Positions 8,817 to 16,459 of a stretch of 64,000 nucleotides of DNA are shown here, in pieces. How positions within the stretch are numbered: the stretch's first letter is position 1; each line of letters starts with the position of its first letter. Made by a program: the position numbers and the translations under genes. The notes under the pieces are model-generated. The model ran no database searches, had not been told where the DNA came from, and saw nothing but the letters and a program-made list of their open reading frames with translations. Origin of the DNA: Bog-473 sp963834405 (GTDB lineage Bacteria > Actinomycetota > Acidimicrobiia > Acidimicrobiales > RAAP-2); the NCBI GenBank assembly GCA_963834405.1, contig CAWIBX010000005.1, forward strand, positions 496,001 to 560,000. The letters run 5' to 3'.

Positions 8817-9605
8817 GCGGCGGAAGGTCGTGAAGTAGCCGATGATCAGGGGCACCAGTCCCCACAGCAGCATGACGAGCCCGCCCTGCCACCAATCGAG
8901 GAGCCGTTCGGCCGCGCGCCCTCCGTTTCCGCCGAAGCCGCGGGCGACGTCCCCCGCAAAGGCGGCACCCGCGGCGCTGGGGAGCCAATTGAGGTCGTAA
9001 TGGAAGATGGCCCGGGCCAGCGCCACGAGCAGAGTCTCGAGGATGAGCGTCCCGCCGATGGTCAGCAGGATGGCCGCGATCTGGTTCTTGACCAAGGTGC
9101 CGAACCCCAGGCCGAATAGCCCGAGGAGGACGGCCGAGATGACCAGACCGGGCACGACGGCGCCAACCTGGTCCGTGACCTGGGAGGTCACCCCGCCGAG
9201 GCCGGCGTTCCAGGGCAACCCGACGGCCACCACGGCGACGAGCGTCATGAGCGACAGGAGCAGCGACCACACCGCCGTCACCACAACCTTGGCGGCGAGC
9301 ACCTGGGCGCGCACGGGCCGCAGCACGAAGGTGGTGGTCATCGTCTTGTGCCGGTACTCGCCGGTGACGCAGAGGACGCCCATGATCGGAGCCAGGACCA
9401 CGAGGGCGAAGTACCCGGCGCCGAGGAGCTCGCGCCGTTGCCGGAGCGTGTGCACGAAGTAGAAGGTGTGGCCGGGGAAGCCCCCGGCGTCGGCCAGGAC
9501 GCCGATGACGCCGAGAACCGCCAGCGGCAGGGCCAGGCCGAAGGTGACCCACACCCCCGGCATGGAGCGCATCTTGATCAGCTCGGCGCGGATGGCGTTG
9601 ATCAT
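8805..9605 (-). CDS. ABC-2 type transporter permease
   Basis: A 266-residue integral membrane permease of the ABC-2 type with about six hydrophobic segments. The conserved cytoplasmic GEYRHKTMTTTFVLRPVRAQVLAAK region couples to the ATPase. Its ATG overlaps the stop codon of the ATP-binding gene (9602-9605), so translation is coupled. With the ATPase it would form an exporter; lipid, drug and antibiotic export are typical of the family and the substrate is unknown. The 3' end carries a 10-bp tandem repeat that supplies the stop codon. Confidence 0.88.
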   Translation of the reverse strand: MINAIRAELIKMRSMPGVWVTFGLALPLAVLGVIGVLADAGGFPGHTFYFVHTLRQRRELLGAGYFALVVLAPIMGVLCVTGEYRHKTMTTTFVLRPVRAQVLAAKVVVTAVWSLLLSLMTLVAVVAVGLPWNAGLGGVTSQVTDQVGAVVPGLVISAVLLGLFGLGFGTLVKNQIAAILLTIGGTLILETLLVALARAIFHYDLNWLPSAAGAAFAGDVARGFGGNGGRAAERLLDWWQGGLVMLLWGLVPLIIGYFTTFRRDVT

Positions 9606-10594
9606 GCCGGTGCCGGACCTGGTGCCGGCGCGGACTGCGCCGTCCGTCCTGACTGCGTCGTCGCCGCCACGTCGCCGAAGCCGAGCCCGGCGGTGAGGGA
9701 GAGGAAGACCGACTCGAGGTCCACCCCTTCCTGAATGAGTTCGTAGAGCACGATCTGGTTCTGGGCCAGGAGCGGCCCGACCTGCTCGGGCGTGACCGCG
9801 TCCATGGCCACCTCGTCATGGGTGATCCGCCGGAACGAGATGTCGGCGCCGGTGAGGACGGAGGACAGGCGGTCGGCCTCGGGCGTGCGGGCGCGCATGA
9901 CGATCCCCTTCAGGTTGGAGGTGATCTCGTCCAGTGTGCCCTTGGCTTTCAGCTGCCCGAAGGAGACGATCACGGCGTCGTCGATGGTCTGGGCCATCTC
10001 GGCCAGCAGGTGAGAGGAGACCAGGACGGTGCGCCCCTCGCCGGCCAGGTAGCGCATGAAGTCGCGCAGCCAGGCGATGCCCTGGGGGTCCAGGCCGTTC
10101 GACGGCTCGTCGAGGATCAAGACGTCGGGGTCGCCCAGGAGGGCGGTGGCGAGCTCGAGACGCTGGCGCATGCCCATGGAGAACCCACCGACCTTGCGTT
10201 TGGCGTCGCCCGAGAGGCCCACCAGCCCGAGCACCTCGTCGACGCGCTTCTCGTCGTGCCCGCCCGCCCGGGCCGCCATGCGCAGGTGCGTGCGCGCCCG
10301 GCGAGCCGGGTGAAAGCTGGTGGCCTCGAGGACGGCGCCCACGGTCCCCGACGGGTCCTGGAGTTCCGCGTAGTTGCGACCGTTGATGGTGGCCGTGCCC
10401 GCCGACGGGTGCACCAGGCCGAGCAGCATGCGCAGCGTCGTGGTCTTCCCAGAGCCGTTGGGACCGAGGAAGCCGGTGACGCGCCCCGGCTCGACGGTGA
10501 ACGAGAGGTTGTCCACCGCCACCACCGGCCCGAAGTGCTTCGACAGCCCGGTGATCTCAATGGGGAGGCCGCGGGTGGAGGAGCCGGCGGTCAT
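9602..10594 (-). CDS. ABC transporter ATP-binding protein
   Basis: A 330-residue ABC ATPase. It carries a Walker A (GPNGSGKTT), a signature (GGFSMGMRQRLELA), a Walker B plus D-loop (VLILDEPSNGLDP) and a switch histidine (VSSHLLAEM). A C-terminal extension of about 100 residues, ending in a Pro/Ala tail, resembles the accessory domain of DrrA/BcrA-like ATPases. The start is ATG 10594; the frame further upstream overlaps the TetR gene. It is coupled to the permease by a four-base ATGA overlap and follows the TetR gene after 53 bases. Confidence 0.93.
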   Translation of the reverse strand: MTAGSSTRGLPIEITGLSKHFGPVVAVDNLSFTVEPGRVTGFLGPNGSGKTTTLRMLLGLVHPSAGTATINGRNYAELQDPSGTVGAVLEATSFHPARRARTHLRMAARAGGHDEKRVDEVLGLVGLSGDAKRKVGGFSMGMRQRLELATALLGDPDVLILDEPSNGLDPQGIAWLRDFMRYLAGEGRTVLVSSHLLAEMAQTIDDAVIVSFGQLKAKGTLDEITSNLKGIVMRARTPEADRLSSVLTGADISFRRITHDEVAMDAVTPEQVGPLLAQNQIVLYELIQEGVDLESVFLSLTAGLGFGDVAATTQSGRTAQSAPAPGPAPA

Positions 10595-10647
10595 CGGGGC
10601 GACGTTAGCGCGAGGGTGCGGCCGCGCCGGGGCGCGTTGGCGCGGCG

Positions 10648-11256
10648 TCAGGCCGAGAAACTGCGCTCGACGAGCTCGTCGGGCAGCAGCAGCCGCACCG
10701 ATACCGCCAGCTCGTCGTAGACCCTCGCCATGGTCGACCAGCCGTTGACCCAACCGACGAGTGCCGAGTACCACACGTGTCCGATCATGCGGGCCCGGTC
10801 GGACATGTCGGGAACCGGGCGTTCGCCCATGGCCCGCGAGATGATCCCCTCCATCAGCAGCGTGATCTGCTGCTGGCAGCCGACGGCAGCCGGATCGGGC
10901 GACGACAGCGAGGTGAAGACCGCCGCGACCAGCTTGGGCTGGCGACCCATGGCGCGGAGGGCGCGGTCGAGGACGTCGAGCACCCGGTCGGCCGGGTGCT
11001 CGCCCCGCGGCGGGTGCTGCCCGATGCGCGTGTCGAGCATCTCGACCCAGTGCACGAGGGCGGCGGCGAGCAGATGGTCCTTGCTCGTGAAATAGCGGTA
11101 CACCGTTCCCATGGCGACGTCCGCGCGGGCCGCCACGTCGCGCATCTGGACGGCCTCGTACCCCCCTTCGAGGCCCAGCGCCATGGCTGCATCGATGACC
11201 CTCTGCCGCCGGGCCTGCTGCGCGCGGGTGAGCGGGCGGGTCAGCGTCTGCTCCAT
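10648..11256 (-). CDS. TetR family regulator (KstR-like DNA-binding domain)
   Basis: A 202-residue TetR/AcrR repressor. The N-terminal helix-turn-helix runs through GGYEAVQMRDVAARADVAMGT then VYRYFTSKDHLL. From memory this is close to the mycobacterial cholesterol regulator KstR. The C-terminal half would bind an effector, perhaps an acyl-CoA. It is the first gene of a three-gene operon with the ABC transporter and probably controls it. A KstR role in this organism is an inference only: I did not see the KstR-type AAC-NN-GTT operator in the 63 bases upstream. It is divergent from a second TetR gene. Confidence 0.82.
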   Translation of the reverse strand: MEQTLTRPLTRAQQARRQRVIDAAMALGLEGGYEAVQMRDVAARADVAMGTVYRYFTSKDHLLAAALVHWVEMLDTRIGQHPPRGEHPADRVLDVLDRALRAMGRQPKLVAAVFTSLSSPDPAAVGCQQQITLLMEGIISRAMGERPVPDMSDRARMIGHVWYSALVGWVNGWSTMARVYDELAVSVRLLLPDELVERSFSA

Positions 11257-11305
11257 TCCGCCATGGTAACAAGCCCGCCACCTGGGTCTTCTGGAAGGGG
11301 ACCAC

Positions 11306-11311
11306 TACGCT
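11306..11311 (+). promoter_or_regulatory. Candidate -10 hexamer for leaderless TetR gene
   Basis: TACGCT ends eight bases before the ATG at 11320; no ribosome-binding site lies between them. Confidence 0.45.
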
Positions 11312-11319
11312 GGGTCGTC

Positions 11320-12126
11320 ATGCCCGCCGCGAATCCGGAGCCCGGCGCCGCCATCGTTCCCCTGGCGGAGCACGCGGCTGCCCTGCCCACCACCGACGGC
11401 CGGCTCCCCGGTGAGCGAGGGCGCCAGACCCGCCAGCGGCTGCTGGACGCGACGGTGGAGCTGCTCACCACCACGTCCTGGCGCTCTGTGAAGGTGACCG
11501 ACATCGCCCGGCAGGCCCGGACGTCGCCGGCGACCTTCTACCAGTACTTCGGCAACGTCGAACAGGCGATCCGCGTGCTGGCCGAGGGGATGGTCGACCA
11601 GGCGGCCCAACTGGCCGAGCTCGTCGGGGGCGACTGGTCCGAGGAGGCGAGCTGGGACACCGCGCGCTCGGTGACCGAGGGCTTCCTCTCCTATTGGGAG
11701 GACAACCGCGCCGTGTTCCGCGTCGTCGACCTCGCCACGGAGGAGGGCGACGCGCAGCTGCGGGGCATCCGCGTGCGCGCCCTCAACGCGGTGACCGTCG
11801 CGCTGGCCCAGGTGATCACGGCGGCCTCGCCGTCGGCGGGCGGGACACCCGGCACCGCCACCGCGTCGCCGGCGGGGGCCGATCCAATGGCGGTGGCGGG
11901 CACCCTCGTCGCCATGTTCGCCAGCGTCGCCGCGCACCGCTACGGCTTCGAGTTCTGGGGCATCCGCACCAAGAACCTCGTCGACACCCAGGCCCGCATG
12001 CTGCATTGGGCGGTCACCGGCCGCCCCGCGCCGCCGGCCGAGCTCCCTTCCCGAGAGGCGACCCGGCCGCGGACCGGGCCGGTGCTGGGCGGCGCAACGG
12101 CGAAGAGCCGTCCGCGGGCTACTTGA
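11320..12126 (+). CDS. TetR family transcriptional regulator
   Basis: A 268-residue TetR-type protein. About 38 disordered residues precede the helix-turn-helix (TRQRLLDATVELL to KVTDIARQARTSPATFYQYFGN). The C-terminal ligand-binding region is followed by a Pro/Arg-rich tail. ATG 11320 was chosen because a TACGCT -10 hexamer lies eight bases upstream, giving a leaderless mRNA. It does not look like the mycofactocin regulator MftR, and its target is unknown. Its 3' end overlaps the convergent cyclase gene by eight bases. Confidence 0.82.
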   Translation: MPAANPEPGAAIVPLAEHAAALPTTDGRLPGERGRQTRQRLLDATVELLTTTSWRSVKVTDIARQARTSPATFYQYFGNVEQAIRVLAEGMVDQAAQLAELVGGDWSEEASWDTARSVTEGFLSYWEDNRAVFRVVDLATEEGDAQLRGIRVRALNAVTVALAQVITAASPSAGGTPGTATASPAGADPMAVAGTLVAMFASVAAHRYGFEFWGIRTKNLVDTQARMLHWAVTGRPAPPAELPSREATRPRTGPVLGGATAKSRPRAT

Positions 12127-13087
12127 GCGCGACCGGATTGACGGGCGAGCCGAGGCCCCCGACGAGGGGCAGCGGGGTGGCGTCGAGGAGGAACGTGTAG
12201 CGGCCGTCGGCCGCGCAGTCCTCGGCCAGCGGATCGAGCACCCAGTTCTGCCCCTGGGTCAGGCCCATCTCGACCAGGTGCAGCACGTGCACCGGGAGGT
12301 ACTCGTCCTCGTACTGGCAGGGGAAGACCTCGAACACGAAGGTGTCGGTCGCCACCGCCGCCACGTCGTGCTCGTGGAACCACAGCGCCGTCTCGACGGT
12401 GAGCCCGGGGGAGGGCCAGGTGTAGGCGACCAGGTCCCGGTGCGCGGGTTGCAGATGGACCATCTGGCCGGTGCGCACCAGGACGATGTCCCCCGGCGCG
12501 GGCTGCACCCGGGCCAGTGCACAGGCCGCGTCGAGGTCCGCCGGCGTGATGGGGTACCCCGGCTCCAGCACGTCGCGCCCGAGGACGCGGGCGACGTCGA
12601 GGAGGACGCCCCGGCTGACCACGGCCCCGAGCCGGCCGATGCCGTCGCGCGCCGCGCCTTGTGCGGTGGTCGAGCGGGCGGCGAACCCGTTGTAGAGGAC
12701 GCCCGCGTAGCTGCAGTGGGCCAGGGCGTCCCAGTGGGTGGAGGCCTGGGTTCCGAGCGTCAGGACGTCCTCGCTGAAGCAGACCCACTCCGGGTCGTCG
12801 GTCTGGGGGCCGTTCGCCTTGATCACGGTGACGCTCGGGTCGGCGCGGCCCTCGACGAACCCCGTCTGGATGCCCTCGGACTCCGACATCGGCAGACCCA
12901 GGGCCAAGGCGCGGCCCGAAACCACCGACGCCGCCGCGCGCAGGCGGGCGTCCTCGTCAATCAGGTTGAGGGTGCCCAGCTCGTCCTCGGGCCCCCAGCG
13001 CCCCCAATTGCGCACCCGGGCCGCGACCTCGTCGAAACGCGGGTGGGCGGACACCGCGCTCACGCTACCGCCGTCCCGGTTGTCCAC
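12119..13087 (-). CDS. Cyclase family protein (kynurenine formamidase-like)
   Basis: A 322-residue protein of the cyclase / kynurenine-formamidase superfamily, metal-dependent hydrolases acting on amides or lactones. The metal-site motif appears as STHWDALAH, a variant of the usual HxGTHxDxPxH. GDIVLVRTGQM and VAAVATDTFVFEVFP also fit the longer actinobacterial members. GTG 13087 starts the longest frame; GTG 13063 is equally possible, and neither has a clear ribosome site. It is convergent with the TetR gene and divergent from the NDMA-type alcohol dehydrogenase. Confidence 0.82.
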   Translation of the reverse strand: MDNRDGGSVSAVSAHPRFDEVAARVRNWGRWGPEDELGTLNLIDEDARLRAAASVVSGRALALGLPMSESEGIQTGFVEGRADPSVTVIKANGPQTDDPEWVCFSEDVLTLGTQASTHWDALAHCSYAGVLYNGFAARSTTAQGAARDGIGRLGAVVSRGVLLDVARVLGRDVLEPGYPITPADLDAACALARVQPAPGDIVLVRTGQMVHLQPAHRDLVAYTWPSPGLTVETALWFHEHDVAAVATDTFVFEVFPCQYEDEYLPVHVLHLVEMGLTQGQNWVLDPLAEDCAADGRYTFLLDATPLPLVGGLGSPVNPVALK

Positions 13088-13152
13088 CCGGCCCCGGGGG
13101 GGCGATACTGAGGGCGCGAGCAGGATCGCAAGAAAGTCGGGAGGGTTTGACG

Positions 13153-14307
13153 ATGTCGACGACGCGTGCGGCGGTGTGCACCGGGCTCAACGAGCCGTGG
13201 AAGACCGAAGAGGTCGAGATCGACCCGCCGGCCAACCGGGAGATCCGCGTGAAGATGGTCTGGTCGGGCATGTGCCACTCGGACGAGCACCTGCGCACCG
13301 GCGACATCAGCGCGCCGCAAGAGGTGCTGGACCTGATCGGCGTCAAGTCGATGTTCCCGATCATCGGGGGCCACGAGGGCTCGGGCATCGTGACCGAGGT
13401 CGGGCACAACGTCACCCAGGTCGCGGTAGGCGACCACGTCGCCGTCGCGTTCATCCCCTCCTGCGGCGTGTGCCACTGGTGTGCCTCGGGCCGCCAGAAC
13501 CTCTGCGACCTCGGGATGGCGACACTGGCCGGGGGCATGATCAGCGACGGGACCTACCGCTACCACCTGGCCGGCGAGAACATCAACCGGATGGCGCAGC
13601 TCGGCACCTTCGCCGAGGAGATGGTCTGTCACGAGAATTCGGTCGTCCGTCTCGACCCGTGGGTCAACATGAAGGCGGCCGCGCTGATCAGCTGCGGCAT
13701 CGCCACGGGTTTCGGGTCGGCCGTCGACCGCGCCAAGGTCAAGCCGGGCGAGACAGTCGTCGTCGCGGGCGCCGGCGGTGTGGGCTCGGGCGCCATTCAG
13801 GGTGCGCGCATCGCCGGAGCGCGGCACATCATCGCGGTCGACCCGGTGCCCTTCAAGCTCGAGAAGGCCAAGGAGATCGGGGCGACGCACGTCGCCGCCT
13901 CGCTGCTCGACGCGCAGTTCATGCTCCCCGAGCTGACCGCGGGCCGCAACGCGGACGTAGTGATCCTGACGCCCGGCGTGCTGAGGGGCGAGATGATCGC
14001 TGAGGCGCTGGCCTGCGGGTCGAAGGACGCCCGTGTCGTGGTGACCGCCATCTCGCCCTTCTCCGCCATGGACGTCAAGCTCAACCTGTTCAACCTGGCC
14101 ATGTACAACCAGGCCGTCCTCGGCACCGTGTTCGGGTCACAGAGCCCGCGTGTGCAGGTGCCGAACCTGCTGAACCTCTACGAGAACGGGCAGCTCCAGA
14201 TAGACGAGCTGATCACCCAGGAGTACACGCTGGACCAGGTGCAGCAGGGCTACGAGGACCAGGCCGCCGGCACCATCATCCGGGGCGTCGTCGCGTTCGA
14301 CACCTGA
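13153..14307 (+). CDS. NDMA-dependent alcohol dehydrogenase, mycofactocin-associated
   Basis: A 384-residue zinc-dependent medium-chain dehydrogenase of the nitrosodimethylaniline-dependent group. That group holds its nicotinamide cofactor tightly and is thought to pass electrons to mycofactocin. Catalytic zinc ligands are in MCHSDEH and GGHEGSG. The structural zinc loop CGVCHWCASGRQNLC is intact, and the Rossmann motif is GAGGVGSG. ATG 13153 has GGGAGGG seven bases upstream. It converges on mftD, which supports the mycofactocin link even though the main mft cluster lies 6-8 kb away. The alcohol substrate is unknown. Confidence 0.92.
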   Translation: MSTTRAAVCTGLNEPWKTEEVEIDPPANREIRVKMVWSGMCHSDEHLRTGDISAPQEVLDLIGVKSMFPIIGGHEGSGIVTEVGHNVTQVAVGDHVAVAFIPSCGVCHWCASGRQNLCDLGMATLAGGMISDGTYRYHLAGENINRMAQLGTFAEEMVCHENSVVRLDPWVNMKAAALISCGIATGFGSAVDRAKVKPGETVVVAGAGGVGSGAIQGARIAGARHIIAVDPVPFKLEKAKEIGATHVAASLLDAQFMLPELTAGRNADVVILTPGVLRGEMIAEALACGSKDARVVVTAISPFSAMDVKLNLFNLAMYNQAVLGTVFGSQSPRVQVPNLLNLYENGQLQIDELITQEYTLDQVQQGYEDQAAGTIIRGVVAFDT

Positions 14308-14322
14308 GGGCGGCGACGGCGC

Positions 14323-15495
14323 TCAGGCGCCCAGCCGCCGGGTGAAGCCCTCGGGGACGACGAGGTCGTCGGGGCTGAGGTGATGGATGTCCGCGTGACC
14401 GAGGCCGAGAAGCGCTGACTCGATCCCGCTGCGGAGCACGTCCAGCACGTTCTCGACTCCGTCCTGGCCGTTGGCGGCCAGGCCCCACAGGGAGGCCCGT
14501 CCGATCATGACGGCACGGGCGCCCAGCGCCAGCGCCTTGACCGCGTCGCTGCCTCGGCGGATCCCGCCGTCGAGGAGTACCTCGACCTGTCCGCCGACCG
14601 AGTCGGCGACGGCGGGGAGCGTGCGGATGGTCGCCGGCGTGCCATCGAGGTTGTTGCCCCCGTGGTTCGACACCGAAAGGGCGCTCACCCCGGCATCCAC
14701 CGCCCGTTTGGCGTCGTCCACGCGGGAGACCCCCTTGAGCATGAAGGGGCCGTCCCACTGGCCGCGCAGCCAAGCGACATCCTCCCAGCTGGGTGGCGGC
14801 GTCTGCATCCACTCGCCGTAGGCGCCGAAGAAGGTCGGGCCGCGCTGTCCCTTCGGGACCATGTTCGGGGTGGTGAGGTCGGGCAGGTGGCCGGTGCGGG
14901 CGAAGGACCACGCCCAGCGCGGGTGGGTGAGCGCCTCCGGCGCAAAGCGCACCAGCGTCCGCAGGTTCACGGTCTCGGGGATGGTGGGGCTGCCCCAGTC
15001 GCGTCCGTGGGAGAACGACCAATCGAGGGTGGCGATGAGCCCGACGGCACCCGCGGCGCGGGCGCGTTCGAGCCGGGCCAGCATGTGGTCGCGCGTCCCG
15101 ATCCAGTACACCTGGAAGAAGGTCTGCGGGTTGGCGGCAACGACGTCCTCGACGGGCATGCTAGCGAAGGAGCTGAGCCCCATGGCCGTGCCCCGCGCCG
15201 CGGCGGCCCGGGCCATGGCGACCTCGCCCTCGGGATGGACGGCCTGCACGCCGGTCGGGGAGATGAGCACGGGGAGGGCGACGTGCTGGCCCATCACGGT
15301 CGTGCCGAGATCGCGCTTCTCCGACAGGCCGGCGACGTGGGGGGCGAAGCCGAGCTCCCCGTAGGCGGCGACGTTGTCCTCGACGGTGAGGCCCCGCTCG
15401 GAGCCGGCGATGAGGGCCCCGTACACGGACTTGGGCAGCCGCCTCCGGGCCCGCCGCTGCGCCTCGGCCACTGTCTCGAACCATTTGTTCGCCAT
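14323..15495 (-). CDS. mftD: Pre-mycofactocin synthase MftD
   Basis: A 390-residue FMN-dependent alpha-hydroxy-acid oxidase-type protein that matches MftD. In mycofactocin biosynthesis MftD deaminates the cyclised Val-Tyr product to give pre-mycofactocin, the redox-active core. Evidence is the MANKWFETVAEAQRRARRRLPKSVY start typical of MftD, the LDWSFSHGRDWGSP segment, the active-site SNHGGNNLDGTPA and the LLDGGIRRGSDAVKALALGA phosphate loop. ATG 15495 follows GAGAGG. It is unusual that it is not next to mftC: it sits beside the NDMA-type dehydrogenase and about 7.6 kb from mftA. Confidence 0.9.
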   Translation of the reverse strand: MANKWFETVAEAQRRARRRLPKSVYGALIAGSERGLTVEDNVAAYGELGFAPHVAGLSEKRDLGTTVMGQHVALPVLISPTGVQAVHPEGEVAMARAAAARGTAMGLSSFASMPVEDVVAANPQTFFQVYWIGTRDHMLARLERARAAGAVGLIATLDWSFSHGRDWGSPTIPETVNLRTLVRFAPEALTHPRWAWSFARTGHLPDLTTPNMVPKGQRGPTFFGAYGEWMQTPPPSWEDVAWLRGQWDGPFMLKGVSRVDDAKRAVDAGVSALSVSNHGGNNLDGTPATIRTLPAVADSVGGQVEVLLDGGIRRGSDAVKALALGARAVMIGRASLWGLAANGQDGVENVLDVLRSGIESALLGLGHADIHHLSPDDLVVPEGFTRRLGA

Positions 15496-15592
15496 GTCGA
15501 CCTCTCGTGCTCCCGTTCCGGCTTCCCGCCGCAGACCAGGTGACCGGGAGACTCTACGACAGGGGGCTCTGGGCCCCGATCCCGGGTGCGGA

Positions 15593-15598
15593 TAGGGT
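15593..15598 (+). promoter_or_regulatory. Candidate -10 hexamer for leaderless methyltransferase gene
   Basis: TAGGGT ends eight bases before GTG 15607. Confidence 0.45.
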
Positions 15599-15606
15599 CC
15601 GCTTTC

Positions 15607-16416
15607 GTGGCCGAGCTGCCCATCACCCCTGAGCAGAAGGCCGAGCGCGCCGCCAGCTTCGGCGAGGTCGCGAGCCAGTACGCGCGCTACCGGCCCGGCC
15701 CGTCTCCCGCCGCGGTCGACTGGATCCTCCCGACCCGGGTGGAGACCGCCGTGGACCTGGGTGCGGGGACCGGCGCCCTGTCGCGTCTCTTGCTCGCGCG
15801 TGCCGATCACGTGGTCGCCGTGGAGCCCGACGACCGCATGCGCGCCGTGTTGGCCGCGTCGGTGCCGGGGGTGCGGGTGCTGGAGGGACGGGGCGAGGAC
15901 ATCCCGCTGCCCGACGGCACCGCGGACGCCGTTGTGGCCTCGACGTCGTGGCACTGGATGGACCCGGTGCCCACCCTCCGCGAGGCGGCGCGCGTCCTGG
16001 TGCCCCGCGGAATCCTCGGCGCGCTGTGGTCGGGCCCGGATCCCGACGGCGAGTTCATGGCCGAGGCCCGGGGGCGGCTGACCGGGGGCGGGGTACGCAC
16101 GGCTGGCGCGGCCGGCGCCGCCCTGGCCCAGGCCCTGGAGAACCCGCACCGGCCCGGTCAGGTCCTGGAGATCCCCCCGGGGCTGCCCTTCGAGGCGCCC
16201 GAGCACACGGTGGTGCGCTGGGAGGTGTCCCTGACGGCGGACCAGCTCATCGGGCTGCTCGGGACGTTCAGCTGGATGATCGTGATGGACGAGCCCACCA
16301 GGAACGGCGTGTTCGAGGCGGCCCGGCGGATGCTCCGCGCGGACGGTGTGGAGGGCGACGCGACGCTCGACATGGCCTATCGCAGCGACGTGTGGAGGAC
16401 CCGCCGGGCCGACTGA
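15607..16416 (+). CDS. Class I SAM-dependent methyltransferase
   Basis: A 269-residue methyltransferase with the Rossmann-type SAM fold. Motif I is VDLGAGTGALSRLL, the acidic motif is VVAVEPDDRM, and the later GRGEDIPLPDGTADAVVASTSWHWM matches UbiE/type-11 methyltransferases. GTG 15607 was preferred over GTG 15586 because TAGGGT eight bases upstream suggests a leaderless message. The substrate is unknown. It lies between mftD and a c-di-GMP gene, with no evident link to either. Confidence 0.85.
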   Translation: MAELPITPEQKAERAASFGEVASQYARYRPGPSPAAVDWILPTRVETAVDLGAGTGALSRLLLARADHVVAVEPDDRMRAVLAASVPGVRVLEGRGEDIPLPDGTADAVVASTSWHWMDPVPTLREAARVLVPRGILGALWSGPDPDGEFMAEARGRLTGGGVRTAGAAGAALAQALENPHRPGQVLEIPPGLPFEAPEHTVVRWEVSLTADQLIGLLGTFSWMIVMDEPTRNGVFEAARRMLRADGVEGDATLDMAYRSDVWRTRRAD

Positions 16417-16459
16417 GCTGCAACTGACGCTGCACAAATTGGCCCGCAAGGGCAGGCAA

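Noticed and set aside
11320..12126. TetR gene as the mycofactocin regulator MftR
   Set aside because: It is far from mftA, preceded by an unusual disordered N-terminus, and does not show the MftR pattern I know.
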